From NCBI RefSeq assembly GCF_018617385.1, contig NZ_JACSKA010000001.1:1364001-1428000 (forward strand): 64,000 nucleotides of DNA, in the 5' to 3' direction. The DNA comes from Exiguobacterium sp018617385 (GTDB lineage Bacteria; Bacillota; Bacilli; Exiguobacteriales; Exiguobacteriaceae). Every line of letters starts with the position of its first letter. Within the stretch, counting starts at the first letter, position 1. The position numbers were made by a program, and so were the translations under genes. The notes under the pieces are model-generated. The model did no database searches. It was given only the letters and a program-made list of their open reading frames with translations, and had not been told where the DNA came from. Below, piece after piece: positions 1 to 8,829 of this stretch.

Positions 1-1954
1 CGAGATCTTGTAACTCCTCGGCCATGGTCGCGAGTGCTTTTGCTGACTGTGATACTTCTTCAATCGATCTCAATTGATCATCGGTCGTCGCCGCCACTTG
101 CTTCGAGACGCTCGAATTCTCATCGGCGATGTCAGCGATTTGTGATGCCGTCGCTGCCACTTCCTGAACGTTCGCCGCAATCTCCTCGACGGTTGCGGTC
201 ACGTCTTCAATCCGTGGTGTCATCGCCACTGTCCGCTCTTTGATTTTCTCGAATCGGTCTGCTGTCATCTCAGATGACGCCAATCCGGCTTTCGTATGAG
301 TAGATACTTCCTGCATCAACTGTACAGACTGTTCCGTCTCATGCTTGATTCGATCAATCAACGCCGCAATTTGTTTCGTCGACTGCTGTGACTGTTCTGC
401 GAGTTTTCGCACCTCGCTCGCAACGACCGCGAATCCTTTGCCGTTCTCACCCGCACGTGCCGCTTCAATGGCAGCATTCAAGGCTAACAGGTTCGTCTGT
501 TCAGCGATTCCATTGATGACCGTGACGATTTCTCCAATTTCGTTTGAGCGATGTGCCAATGAGTGAATGACACCCTCGAATGTCACGACAGACGCATCGA
601 TCGCCTGCATCTGCTTCACGTTCTCTTTCACGGTCGTCGAACCGTCTTCCGCCTCATTCGAGGTTTCGCGTGAAAGTTCAGAAACGTCCATTGAACTCTC
701 TGAGATTCGCATGATGCCGGATGTGATCGCTTGGAGCGATGTCGCATTGTCGTCGAGTTGTCGCTTCGAGCCATCGGCGCTGACTGCCATTTGATCAACT
801 GAACGGGCAATCTGTTCCGATGAGGCCGTATTGTGTGCCGAATTGGCCATCAATTCTTGTGACGATGCGGCCACTTGACTGATTGAATCATCGAGACGGA
901 GTAATACCATACGAAGTGAATCGCTCATTTCGTTAAAGCTCTCTGAGACACGCCCGATTTCGTCGTTCGATAAGACGGTGATCGGCTCTGTTAAATCACC
1001 TGATTTGATCCGTTCTGCTCCCTCTGTCAATAAACGCAACGGACGTAAGATGGAACGGAGGACAAAGTAGAGAAGAATGGCTGCAATCCCGAACATTCCG
1101 ATGATGACGAATCCAGTTGTCCAAAGAATGCCGACTGTCTCGTCTTGAATCTCACCGTCATATAACGTTCCAGCAATTTTCCATCCGGTGATTGGGTTCG
1201 TCACGAATGCCTTCTCCACACCTTCCCCATTCTCCGATGCAGACAGGGTCCCTTCTTCCTTGGCAAAGAGCGATTCTGTCCAAGATTCATCAATCTTTTC
1301 ACCGACAGCCGTCGACGGATGAATGACGACTTGTTCGGCCTGGTCGAAGATGGCAACATATCCTTCTTTCCCGATTTGAATGGTGGACGCCACTTCAGCG
1401 ATATCGTTCACATCGACGTCTACAGCGACTACACCACGACCGTCTGAAGTCTTCTTCGAAACCGTGATCATCATTTTTTGAGAGGCGGCATCGACGTACG
1501 GATTCGTGATGGCAACATCTTGTCCACTTGCTTCAGCCGCTTCATACCATGGACGAGTCCGTGGGTCATATCCTTCTGGCAATTCCTGTTCAGGATAGAT
1601 CGTCATCGCGCCTTCTGCTGAAGCAAAGTAGATGTTCGTCACTTTTGGATGTGTCTCCAAATACTCGGTAAACTTCTCCGCTAACGCTTGATTCGCTTCT
1701 CCCTCTTCATAAATTGAACCATCAATCCGATTCGCAAAAAATGAGATGTCCGTTTGAATCGGTTCGATGAGGTTCGTGACCTCGTTGTTCATCCGGTCTA
1801 CCCCCGAATTGGCGGACTGGATCATTTGAGACTCGATTTTACCTTTCGCCTGCGAATAGGCGACGATTCCAATCAATGTGGCTGGAATAATTAATAATAG
1901 AACGGATAAGACAATCAACTTTTGCTTGATACTAATCGTACGCTTCTGTTTCAT
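1..1954 (-). CDS. methyl-accepting chemotaxis protein (3' end outside window)
   Basis: A transmembrane chemoreceptor that senses a small ligand outside the cell and controls CheA. The reading frame starts at the ATG at 1954, preceded by AAGGAG seven bases upstream, and stays open to base 1, so the C-terminus is missing. Visible order: short basic N-terminus, first membrane helix about residues 13-31, an extracellular region of about 240 residues with dCache/PAS-like features, second membrane helix about 275-297, a HAMP segment, then the cytoplasmic coiled coil. The signalling hairpin tip is recognisable near residues 470-500 (core ...INGIAEQTNLLALNAAIE..., the MCP hallmark). Ligand cannot be told from sequence; dCache domains often bind amino acids. 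It stands alone, without che genes nearby. Confidence 0.95.
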   Translation of the reverse strand, partial: MKQKRTISIKQKLIVLSVLLLIIPATLIGIVAYSQAKGKIESQMIQSANSGVDRMNNEVTNLIEPIQTDISFFANRIDGSIYEEGEANQALAEKFTEYLETHPKVTNIYFASAEGAMTIYPEQELPEGYDPRTRPWYEAAEASGQDVAITNPYVDAASQKMMITVSKKTSDGRGVVAVDVDVNDIAEVASTIQIGKEGYVAIFDQAEQVVIHPSTAVGEKIDESWTESLFAKEEGTLSASENGEGVEKAFVTNPITGWKIAGTLYDGEIQDETVGILWTTGFVIIGMFGIAAILLYFVLRSILRPLRLLTEGAERIKSGDLTEPITVLSNDEIGRVSESFNEMSDSLRMVLLRLDDSISQVAASSQELMANSAHNTASSEQIARSVDQMAVSADGSKRQLDDNATSLQAITSGIMRISESSMDVSELSRETSNEAEDGSTTVKENVKQMQAIDASVVTFEGVIHSLAHRSNEIGEIVTVINGIAEQTNLLALNAAIEAARAGENGKGFAVVASEVRKLAEQSQQSTKQIAALIDRIKHETEQSVQLMQEVSTHTKAGLASSEMTADRFEKIKERTVAMTPRIEDVTATVEEIAANVQEVAATASQIADIADENSSVSKQVAATTDDQLRSIEEVSQSAKALATMAEELQDL

Positions 1955-2026
1955 AAAACATCTCCTTACCCCGAATAAAATGTTCAAGCGAGTTCGATGA
2001 GTCGAATCTCCCTTGGGTTACTCACC

Positions 2027-2053
2027 ATATCGGTCAAAAGTCACCTCATCTGA
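2027..2053 (-). promoter_or_regulatory. possible sigma-D (motility) promoter for the chemoreceptor
   Basis: On the minus strand ACCGATAT matches the sigma-D -10 consensus GCCGATAT in 7 of 8 bases, about 75 bp before the chemoreceptor start. The -35 at 15-bp spacing reads TCAG against TAAA, which is weak. Chemoreceptors are usually sigma-D dependent, which is why it is listed at low confidence. Confidence 0.3.
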
Positions 2054-2188
2054 AGAGTTGATTGAATTATTCGAAAATTATTTTTCGGAAACTGAAATGG
2101 AGTTTCATCGTTGTATTCGATTGAACAAATCAAACTATTCGTGTTTATGAATAAATTGAGTTACCATATCGGAAAAGGGGGTCAAAGG

Positions 2189-2824
2189 ATGAATTCATTA
2201 TTGGAAGAAATCAAATCGTATAAAGATCAGTTTAAACAAAAAGCACCTGCCGAGAAGCAACGATTGATGGCTCAGGCGACTCAGGAATTGAAAGATTCGG
2301 GAATCGCATCAGGGTTAACAGTTGGAGATCAAGCGCCGTCGTTTGAATTGCCTCACGCCGACGGAACGCTCGTCAATTTGAAAACGCTCCTTGAAGATGG
2401 ACCAGTCATCGTCACATTTTACCGAGGTGGATGGTGCCCATACTGTAACCTCGAGCTCCGTGCTTACCAGCGCGAGTTGGCAACGATTCAAAAAAAAGGC
2501 GCGACTCTTGTCGCAATCAGTCCGGAGACGCCAGATTATTCCCTTTCGACGAAAGAAAAGAATGAACTTGATTTTTATGTATTGAGTGATGTTGATAATA
2601 TTGTCGCACGTCAATTCGACCTCGTCTTTGACATGCCAGATTACTTGATTGATATTTATAAAGCATCTGGACTAAATGTCGATGCACATAACGGGAACGA
2701 GGATTGGCAGTTGCCGAAACCGGCCACGTTCATCATCCAATCTGATGGAACGATTTCGTTCAGTGATGTGCCTGCTGACTATACAGAACGTGTCGACCCA
2801 AAAACGGTTATTGAAAAATTGTAA
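2189..2824 (+). CDS. AhpC/TSA-family peroxiredoxin-like protein
   Basis: A cytoplasmic thioredoxin-fold redox protein of 211 residues, probably reducing peroxides. The start at 2189 is chosen because AAAGGGGG lies seven bases before it; the longer frame from 2111 has no ribosome binding site. After a helical N-terminal region the redoxin domain begins near residue 45 (GDQAPSFELP). The active-site motif is WCPYC with cysteines at 83 and 86, a CxxC arrangement seen in the PRX-like subgroup rather than the single peroxidatic cysteine of classical 2-Cys peroxiredoxins. The gene is monocistronic and ends at a perfect palindromic terminator. The exact substrate is unknown. Confidence 0.88.
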   Translation: MNSLLEEIKSYKDQFKQKAPAEKQRLMAQATQELKDSGIASGLTVGDQAPSFELPHADGTLVNLKTLLEDGPVIVTFYRGGWCPYCNLELRAYQRELATIQKKGATLVAISPETPDYSLSTKEKNELDFYVLSDVDNIVARQFDLVFDMPDYLIDIYKASGLNVDAHNGNEDWQLPKPATFIIQSDGTISFSDVPADYTERVDPKTVIEKL

Positions 2825-2826
2825 AT

Positions 2827-2856
2827 AAAAGGAGATGACGCGCGTCATCTCCTTTT
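2827..2856. terminator. bidirectional terminator
   Basis: A perfect 30-bp palindrome with arms AAAAGGAGATGACGC and its complement, A-rich on one side and T-rich on the other, sits just after the peroxiredoxin stop and before the convergent acetyltransferase end. It can work in both directions. Confidence 0.85.
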
Positions 2857-2876
2857 CTATTCACTTATTTCGTTTA

Positions 2877-3404
2877 TTATCTTACAAACTCCTCGTGTAA
2901 AATCGCGTACACCATGCTATCGGTCCATTCATTCTTATTCCAATAGTCTCTCAAGAAATGAGCTTCTTTTCTCATTCCAACCCGTTCGCATAATTTCTGA
3001 GAAGCTACATTTCTGGCGTCGAGATTGGCTTGTACCCGATGTAGATTGAGCTTTGTGAACAACTCCCCTAGCAATCCGCTCACTGCCTCCGTCGCATATC
3101 CTTTTCCTGAATGTGAATCAGAAAAACAATACCCGATTTCTACCGTATCTTTCATACCCGTGTACCAAACTGTGAGATCCCCAATCACTTCATCTTGATG
3201 TACGACTGCTAAATTCAACGTACTAGTCTCGGTAAGAATAGAATTTGTTAGCTTTTTATCAAATTCTTTCTTCCTGTTTACAGACGTCCATGGCTCATGC
3301 AAAAGATATCTGCATACTTCTGGTTTTGAATACATTTCGAATGTAGCATGCAAGTCTTTCTCCATAAATGGTCTGATTTCTAGACGTTTAGTGGTAAATT
3401 TCAC
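2877..3404 (-). CDS. GNAT acetyltransferase, RimJ/RimL type
   Basis: A 175-residue cytoplasmic N-acetyltransferase. The first part (KRLEIRPF, then YLLHEPW) is typical of the RimJ/RimL branch, which acetylates protein N-termini or small amines. The acetyl-CoA site is visible around residues 105-125 (GYCFSDSHSGKGYATEA, with the family's Q/H-x-x-G-x-G/A pattern) and the late N/C-R-V-G-M segment follows. Start is a GTG at 3404 with GGGAGG seven bases upstream. The gene looks more A+T-rich than the fructose or glutamate genes nearby, which may indicate acquisition. Substrate unknown. Confidence 0.85.
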   Translation of the reverse strand: MKFTTKRLEIRPFMEKDLHATFEMYSKPEVCRYLLHEPWTSVNRKKEFDKKLTNSILTETSTLNLAVVHQDEVIGDLTVWYTGMKDTVEIGYCFSDSHSGKGYATEAVSGLLGELFTKLNLHRVQANLDARNVASQKLCERVGMRKEAHFLRDYWNKNEWTDSMVYAILHEEFVR

Positions 3405-3465
3405 GTCGACTCCTCCCTTACATTTGATCGCGCTCTCCCCATGAAACGCTCCTCCGGTTCACGAC

Positions 3466-4113
3466 CTATGAGGACATGATAAATTGCTCCACTCGCTTGA
3501 GAAGAGTTTCAAGTAGCCGAAGTGACTGGTATGTGTTACCTGTGTACTCGAGACTGTGATTCATCTGCTCGATAATCTCGAGTTCAGTCAATGCCAGATG
3601 TTCAAGATGCTGGATTCGTTCCAGTACATAATGTTGGTCCGCCGTTCCTATGAGAATCATCTGTTGTCCTTTATGAGACTGGATTGCTTCGTATATGTCG
3701 TCTCGTTTCAACAAAGGTGTCAACCAAACCAGTTTGGCATCATGAAACACGTTTCGGGTGAGTTCACTTGCCATCGCAACCGTACCGAGCGATTTTCCGA
3801 CGATGATGTATTTTCGAACGGAATCAGTATGTAGGATTTGATCGATGACGAGTCGAACATCATCAACAATCGCCTTATTTACATCGACTGAATCGTACCG
3901 CTCGTCGCGATAGTTATAGTTGACTTCGAGAACGTTCAACCCATTCTCTATGCACAATCCAGTCGTGTAACGAAACATCGGAGAATCATTTGTATATCCG
4001 TATCCGGGCAACAAAATCACGAGTGTGTCGGATGACGAATCAGACTGCAGGTACGAATACGGGACGGGTATTCCGTTTTTCCCAATGACGTGACCATCTG
4101 TTACTTCATACAT
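3466..4113 (-). CDS. small alpha/beta hydrolase
   Basis: A 215-residue alpha/beta-hydrolase-fold protein. The nucleophile elbow is GKSLG (Ser108), preceded by an oxyanion-type LLPGYGY segment near residue 35; Asp159 (IGTADQ) and His186 (MNHSLE) complete a believable catalytic triad. There is no signal peptide, so it is probably cytoplasmic. Its ATG lies nine bases after the stop of the UMP-kinase-like gene, and AGGAG overlaps that stop codon, so the two are almost certainly translated from one message. Substrate unknown; it could be an esterase, thioesterase or acyl hydrolase. Confidence 0.8.
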   Translation of the reverse strand: MYEVTDGHVIGKNGIPVPYSYLQSDSSSDTLVILLPGYGYTNDSPMFRYTTGLCIENGLNVLEVNYNYRDERYDSVDVNKAIVDDVRLVIDQILHTDSVRKYIIVGKSLGTVAMASELTRNVFHDAKLVWLTPLLKRDDIYEAIQSHKGQQMILIGTADQHYVLERIQHLEHLALTELEIIEQMNHSLEYTGNTYQSLRLLETLLKRVEQFIMSS

Positions 4114-4122
4114 GCTGTCTCC

Positions 4123-4878
4123 TCAATTCTGCAAGAGCTGCGTTTCATGGTGATGAATCATCGTTCCAATGCTCTCTCCTTCGAGAATACGATGAATGGC
4201 GTTCCGCTCCTTGAAGTCGAACAAGTGAATCGGCAAACCGTGATCTCTCGCGAGAAGCAATGCCGATTGATCCATCACTTTCAAATCATTCGAAATGACA
4301 TCGTTATAGTGAAGGGTTTCATATTGACGCGCCTCCGAATCCAACCGAGGGTCTCGTTCAAATACGCCGGAGACACCGTTCTTGGCCACAAACAAGGCGT
4401 CGCATCCCACTTCGACGGCACGCTGAACAGCCGGGTAATCTGAAGAGACGAACGGTTGACCGTTACCGCCTGCGAAAATGACGATATACCCTTTTTTCAA
4501 ATGATTGATGGCCCGAAGTTGAATGTATGGCTCGGCTACACTTGGCATTGGAATCGACGTCATGACGCGTACTTCTCGATTGGCATCACGTTTCAAGATG
4601 CCACGCAGCATCAATGAGTTCATGACTGTCCCGAGCGTCCCGATACTGTCAGCTTCCACTCGATTGATCCCCCATGCTTCTGCTTGATTCCCTCGGAAGA
4701 GATTTCCCCCGCCGACCATGACACACACTTCAACCCCGCTATTTGCGAGTGATAATATTTCTTCTGCAATCAGGCTGAGGCTCATTTCGTCAAAATTATC
4801 CGTTCCATCACCAGCTAGAGCGGCTCCACTTAACTTGATACAAATTTTTCGGTGCTTCAATGTCTCCCAACCCTTCAT
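4123..4878 (-). CDS. UMP kinase-like protein (PyrH paralogue)
   Basis: An amino-acid-kinase-fold protein closely resembling bacterial UMP kinase (UMP + ATP to UDP + ADP). Visible: the phosphate loop IKLSGAALAG, GGGNLFRG, the R-x-x-A-D and LGTVMNSLML core, AGGNGQPFVSSD in place of the usual GTGNPYFSTD, DPRLD and the C-terminal GESIGT. It sits outside the rpsB-tsf-pyrH-frr cluster where the housekeeping pyrH normally lies, hence probably a second copy. The start is uncertain: the ATG at 4878 and a TTG at 4896 lack a ribosome binding site, while a TTG at 4860 has AAGGG ten bases upstream. It is followed nine bases later by a hydrolase gene. Whether it phosphorylates UMP or another small molecule is open. 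Confidence 0.78.
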   Translation of the reverse strand: MKGWETLKHRKICIKLSGAALAGDGTDNFDEMSLSLIAEEILSLANSGVEVCVMVGGGNLFRGNQAEAWGINRVEADSIGTLGTVMNSLMLRGILKRDANREVRVMTSIPMPSVAEPYIQLRAINHLKKGYIVIFAGGNGQPFVSSDYPAVQRAVEVGCDALFVAKNGVSGVFERDPRLDSEARQYETLHYNDVISNDLKVMDQSALLLARDHGLPIHLFDFKERNAIHRILEGESIGTMIHHHETQLLQN

Positions 4879-4944
4879 TTGGAATTTTTTGTTCAATTCA
4901 GTATAGAAGAGTTTAAATAATGGAACAACACTATTTTAATTGAT

Positions 4945-5283
4945 TCATAAGGACATTTCTTTATATTCCTTGTAAAACTCATCGAACATATAAAGTCCAC
5001 CAATCTCTTCATCGATAAACGTATATAAAGAAATTTCAAATTCTAGAGGCGATGCTTCATTGAAACACGCTTTTACTCTTAGCAAACCTTCTCTTACATA
5101 CTGCTTTCCCTTTTCAATATTCTTGTTTGAGATATAGTAAAGTCCAAGATCAAGATAGTAACGAGGAAATTCTGGGTACTCCTCAATCGCCTTTAACAGA
5201 TACGGTTCATACTGATCTGGAGTTTCGAATTGATGTAGATTAGCCATTGAATAGTAGAGGATCCCTTTTGATTTAGCATCCAT
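4945..5283 (-). CDS. hypothetical TPR-like protein, start uncertain
   Basis: I do not recognise a named family. The protein of about 112 residues is helical, with patterns like tetratricopeptide repeats (YLLKAIEEYPEFPRYYLDLGLYYISN, residues paired as in TPR helices A and B), and has no membrane segment. The reading frame is open back to 5373, but that part overlaps the acetyltransferase end and its terminator, so I place the start at the ATG at 5283; only a weak GAG lies before it. It may be the remnant of a longer gene. It is A+T-rich compared with the flanking genes and lies just upstream of the UMP-kinase-like gene. Confidence 0.45.
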   Translation of the reverse strand: MDAKSKGILYYSMANLHQFETPDQYEPYLLKAIEEYPEFPRYYLDLGLYYISNKNIEKGKQYVREGLLRVKACFNEASPLEFEISLYTFIDEEIGGLYMFDEFYKEYKEMSL

Positions 5284-5291
5284 TTCACTCA

Positions 5292-5322
5292 ACAAAAAAA
5301 GACCGTAGAACATTCTACAGTC
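5292..5322 (-). terminator. terminator of the GNAT gene
   Basis: On the minus strand GACTGTAGA-atgt-TCTACGGTC (one G-U pair) is followed directly by seven T residues. It begins eight bases after the acetyltransferase stop and lies inside the longest frame of the downstream hypothetical gene. Confidence 0.8.
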
Positions 5323-5329
5323 TCTAAGC

Positions 5330-5851
5330 TCAGGCTCCCATGATGGAGTCATGACGGGTCGTTTCCCATCCATACGCCACTTCGCGGAGCATCAATTCAC
5401 CAAACTCTCGATCTTTCTGGTCGATGACCTGCCCTTGTTTTCGCTCATAAAACGTGCGGAACGGATTCATCTCAAGCGCCCAGATTAGGAGTCCTGCCTC
5501 ACACATCGATTGCACGGCATGCTCAAGGAGAGCGGACCCGATTCCGTTCCCTTGATGGTTCTCTAAAATATAAATAGCATACACTTCATTCGTGTGGTCT
5601 GGATACTCTCCTGTCCGCTCTTCTCCGTAAAGAACGAAGCCCACGATTTCGTCCTCGACAATCGCCACAAAGCCGGCTACTTCTTGCCGACGAAGGGCGG
5701 TCCGCAAGCGTTCTGCCCATTCGATGGAGCCGGATGATACTTTTAGCAAATACTCGGTCGGTACGATCCCCCGATAGGTCGTACGCCACCCGTTCACACG
5801 CACTCTCGCAATCCCATACACATCATCTGGTTTGGCGACCCGAATGTCCAA
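5330..5851 (-). CDS. GNAT family N-acetyltransferase
   Basis: A 173-residue acetyltransferase. The start is a TTG at 5851, fixed by GGAGGGGG seven bases upstream and by the immediate family-like beginning (MDIRVAKPDDV). Strand 4 and the acetyl-CoA loop are clear (VYAIYILENHQGNGIGSALL, with Q-G-N-G-I-G as the pyrophosphate-binding loop), and the C-terminal half has the usual FYERKQGQ segment. It is probably monocistronic, ending at the hairpin at 5292-5322. The substrate cannot be named. Confidence 0.87.
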   Translation of the reverse strand: MDIRVAKPDDVYGIARVRVNGWRTTYRGIVPTEYLLKVSSGSIEWAERLRTALRRQEVAGFVAIVEDEIVGFVLYGEERTGEYPDHTNEVYAIYILENHQGNGIGSALLEHAVQSMCEAGLLIWALEMNPFRTFYERKQGQVIDQKDREFGELMLREVAYGWETTRHDSIMGA

Positions 5852-5946
5852 TGTGACCCCCTCCTCACCCGAAGCTTTACAAATAGTTTACCACAAATCC
5901 CCAACTTGCAATCCGAGATTATGTGAATTTTGCACGGACATCGACA

Positions 5947-5983
5947 ACAATAAAGACGTCACCTCTGGATAAAGGCGACGTCT
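5947..5983 (-). terminator. terminator of the fructose operon
   Basis: On the minus strand AGACGTCGCCT pairs with AGGTGACGTCT (one G-U pair) around a short loop, followed by TTTATTGTTG, directly after the fruA stop. Confidence 0.78.
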
Positions 5984-5992
5984 CTTCTCACG

Positions 5993-7903
5993 TTATGCAA
6001 CTTCTTTAGATTGGACTGGTGTCGATGTTGTTAACGGTTTTTTCAAGAACGAGAGGAGCAATGCTCCGACCACCGCACCTGCCAAGATGGCGAGTGCATA
6101 GAGACCCATACTCACCGCGACGTTTCCAGCTCCTTCAAGAAGTGGGAAGACGAAGATCCCACCGTGTGGCGCTGGTAATTGAATCGTGAAGAATGCGGAT
6201 AATCCGCCTGCAATGGCAGATCCGAGAATCGCTGATGGAAGAACGCGAATCGGGTCCGCAGCCGCGAATGGGATCGCCGCTTCCGTGATGAACGAGGCTC
6301 CCATGATATAAGCAGTTTTTCCTGCTTCGCGCTCTTGTTTCGAGAACTTTTGACGAGCGAAGACTGTTGATGCGAGTGCGACGAGGAGTGGTGGTACCAT
6401 CCCTCCAGCCATGACGGCTGCCATGACTTCTTGGTTACCCGCTGTAAGTGCTGCCGTACCGAAGACGTACGCTGTCTTGTTGATCGGACCACCCATATCG
6501 ACTGCCATCATCCCACCGACGATAACACCAAGAAGGATGGCGTTCGCGCCACTCATACTGTTCAACGTATCCATCAACCATGTCATGAGTGCTGCAATCG
6601 GTTCGTTGACGACGAGTAACATGATCATCCCGGAGATGAACGAGCCGAGTAGCGGATACAAGAGGACTGGCTTGATCCCTTCAAGTGAAGCAGGCAATTT
6701 CGCGAGTGCTTTTTTCAAGAAGAGGACGACATAACCGGCCAAGAAACCGGCGATGAGACCACCGAGGAATCCGGCGTTCCCTTGACTTGCAAGTACCCCT
6801 GCCACGAGACCTGGTGCGAGACCTGGGCGATCGGCAATCGACATCGCGATGAAACCGGCGAGAATCGGAACGAGGAAGCCGAATGCAGCTCCACCGATCG
6901 TCATCAATTGTGCAGCAAATTCATTGTAAGACGGGTCATCCGGGTTAGCAGAGTTGATGCCCCAGAAGAAGCTGATGGCAATCAAGAGTCCACCTGCGAC
7001 AACGAGTGGAAGCATCGCAGATACACCGCTCATCAAGTGCTTGTACACGCCTGTACGTTGTTCTTTCGAAGCACCACCTGATGTTTTCGAAGCCTCATAT
7101 ACCGGCGCATCTTGTTTCACCGCACGATTGATGAGTTCTTCAGGTTTCCGAATCCCTTGTGCGACCGGAACTTCGATGACTCGCTTACCAGCGAAACGAT
7201 CCATTTCAACAGCCTTGTCCGCTGCGACGATGATCGCTGTCGCCCGGTCGATATCCGCGCGCGTCAATTCATTTTTTACGCCAGTCGATCCGTTCGTTTC
7301 GACTTTAATATCGACGCCCATCGCTTCGGCTTTTTGCTTCAAGCTATCTGCTGCCATATACGTATGAGCGATTCCTGTCGGGCATGCCGTGACGGCCAAA
7401 ATGAACGGTGCATCTTCATTCGTCGGTTTCACGACTTCTGGCTTCTCTTCTGCCGCTTCTTTTTCTTCGATGGCACGAATGACATCGCTTTCAGAAGTTG
7501 CTGCATAGAGACGCTCTTGGAATGCAGGGTCCATCAAGTAAACTGAAAGTTTAGAGAGTGTTTCAAGGTGTTCATTATTCGCATTTTCTCCTGCCGCAAT
7601 CATAAAGAAGAGGCGGCTCGGTTGTCCGTCTAACGCTTCGTAGTCGACGCCTTCCGAGCGACCGAATGCGATTGCTGGCGTTTTGACCGCACTCGTTTTC
7701 GCATGAGGAATGGCAATCCCTTCTCCGAGGCCGGTCGTGCTCTCGCTTTCACGTTTTAGAATCGCATCGCGATAACCGTTGCGGTCGGATAGTTTACCAG
7801 CGCGATCGAGGACATCGACAAGTTCTTCGATGACCTCACGCTTAGAACTCGCGCGTAGATTCAATTGAATCGTGTCGCGTTGGAGCAAGTCCGTGATTTT
7901 CAT
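5993..7903 (-). CDS. fruA: PTS fructose transporter, EIIABC fused
   Basis: The fructose permease of the phosphotransferase system, which takes up fructose and releases fructose 1-phosphate inside. All three domains are fused in 636 residues: EIIA about 1-150 with phosphorylated His67 (AIPHAKT), EIIB about 165-265 with Cys174 (TACPTGIAHTY), and membrane domain EIIC from about 285 to the end with glycine-rich helices (MMAVDMGGPINK near the substrate site). The ATG overlaps the fruK stop by four bases (ATGA), so translation is coupled. The short basic C-terminal tail is ordinary. The fusion order A-B-C is the usual Bacillota form. Confidence 0.97.
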   Translation of the reverse strand: MKITDLLQRDTIQLNLRASSKREVIEELVDVLDRAGKLSDRNGYRDAILKRESESTTGLGEGIAIPHAKTSAVKTPAIAFGRSEGVDYEALDGQPSRLFFMIAAGENANNEHLETLSKLSVYLMDPAFQERLYAATSESDVIRAIEEKEAAEEKPEVVKPTNEDAPFILAVTACPTGIAHTYMAADSLKQKAEAMGVDIKVETNGSTGVKNELTRADIDRATAIIVAADKAVEMDRFAGKRVIEVPVAQGIRKPEELINRAVKQDAPVYEASKTSGGASKEQRTGVYKHLMSGVSAMLPLVVAGGLLIAISFFWGINSANPDDPSYNEFAAQLMTIGGAAFGFLVPILAGFIAMSIADRPGLAPGLVAGVLASQGNAGFLGGLIAGFLAGYVVLFLKKALAKLPASLEGIKPVLLYPLLGSFISGMIMLLVVNEPIAALMTWLMDTLNSMSGANAILLGVIVGGMMAVDMGGPINKTAYVFGTAALTAGNQEVMAAVMAGGMVPPLLVALASTVFARQKFSKQEREAGKTAYIMGASFITEAAIPFAAADPIRVLPSAILGSAIAGGLSAFFTIQLPAPHGGIFVFPLLEGAGNVAVSMGLYALAILAGAVVGALLLSFLKKPLTTSTPVQSKEVA

Positions 7904-8829
7904 GTTGTTTCCTCCATTCGTTTAAGTGGCGTGAGTTGTACTTGATCGATCAAGTGATCGATCTCTTGTTTTGAACATAGGCCGAACGTATAAGCAGATG
8001 CGCTTCCTGTCGTGACCGCGTATCGAAATGCTTCTTGTGCACCTTTTTCTTTCACATTCGCGACAAATCCGGCGACGAGTGAATCTCCTGCACCAACCGA
8101 GTTCACAAGTTTCCCGACCGGTGTGTTCGCTGTGACGGCTCCGTCCTTGTTCACAAGTAGTGCCCCGTCTCCCGCAAAGGAGATGATGACGTTTTTCGCC
8201 CCGCGTTTGACGAGCTGTTCGGCATATGGAAGAGCTTCTTCAAACGTTTCAATCTCGGTATCAAACAATTCACCTAATTCATGGTGGTTCGGTTTGATCA
8301 TGAGTGGTTCGAGGGCGAGCACCTCGAGCATGGCATCTTTCGTTGTATCGACGACAAAGTCGGCACCTTTTTCGCGAATGGATTCAGCAATGGTCCGATA
8401 TAGCGAGTCTGGTAGGTTGCTCGGGATACTACCCGCGAGGACGACGATATCGCCTTCTTGAACTTGATCGAATTTGGCCGTCAACAGTTCGAGCTCGCGC
8501 TCTGTGATATTCGGTCCGCTCGCATTCAGTTCTGTTTCCTCTTTCGCCCGAATCTTGACGTTGATCCGGGTGTTCCCATTCACCTCTACGAAATCGGTGT
8601 GTACACCGTGGTCGACGAGTGACTTTTTAATGAAGTCACCGGTCGTCCCACCGATGAAACCAAGCGCCTTCGTTTCTTGTGCATATTCCCGAAGAACGAT
8701 GGAGACGTTAATTCCTTTACCGCCTGCGCGCTCCGTCGTCTCTTCGATTCGGTTCACTTCTCCTAGATGTACTTCAGGTAATGTTACGTAGTAATCAATA
8801 GAAGGGTTGAGTGTTAACGTGTAAATCAT
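7900..8829 (-). CDS. fruK: 1-phosphofructokinase
   Basis: Phosphorylates fructose 1-phosphate to fructose 1,6-bisphosphate with ATP, the second step of fructose use after FruA. The 309-residue protein is a PfkB-family sugar kinase: N-terminal YTLTLNPSIDYYV, the GGKGINVS sugar-binding segment near residue 38, and the C-terminal NSVGAGDSLVAGF signature whose Asp is the catalytic base. It overlaps fruR by four bases upstream and fruA by four bases downstream, the classic fruRKA operon. Confidence 0.97.
   Translation of the reverse strand: MIYTLTLNPSIDYYVTLPEVHLGEVNRIEETTERAGGKGINVSIVLREYAQETKALGFIGGTTGDFIKKSLVDHGVHTDFVEVNGNTRINVKIRAKEETELNASGPNITERELELLTAKFDQVQEGDIVVLAGSIPSNLPDSLYRTIAESIREKGADFVVDTTKDAMLEVLALEPLMIKPNHHELGELFDTEIETFEEALPYAEQLVKRGAKNVIISFAGDGALLVNKDGAVTANTPVGKLVNSVGAGDSLVAGFVANVKEKGAQEAFRYAVTTGSASAYTFGLCSKQEIDHLIDQVQLTPLKRMEETT

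Noticed and set aside
2047..2105. PerR- or Fur-type operator before the peroxiredoxin gene (TTCGAAAATTATTTTTCGGAA)
   Set aside because: The imperfect inverted repeat does not fit the PerR box TTATAATNATTATAA or the Fur box, so no regulator was assigned.
8012..8461. 149-codon open frame on the plus strand
   Set aside because: Antisense to fruK and rich in Ser/Ala/Pro as expected for a shadow frame.
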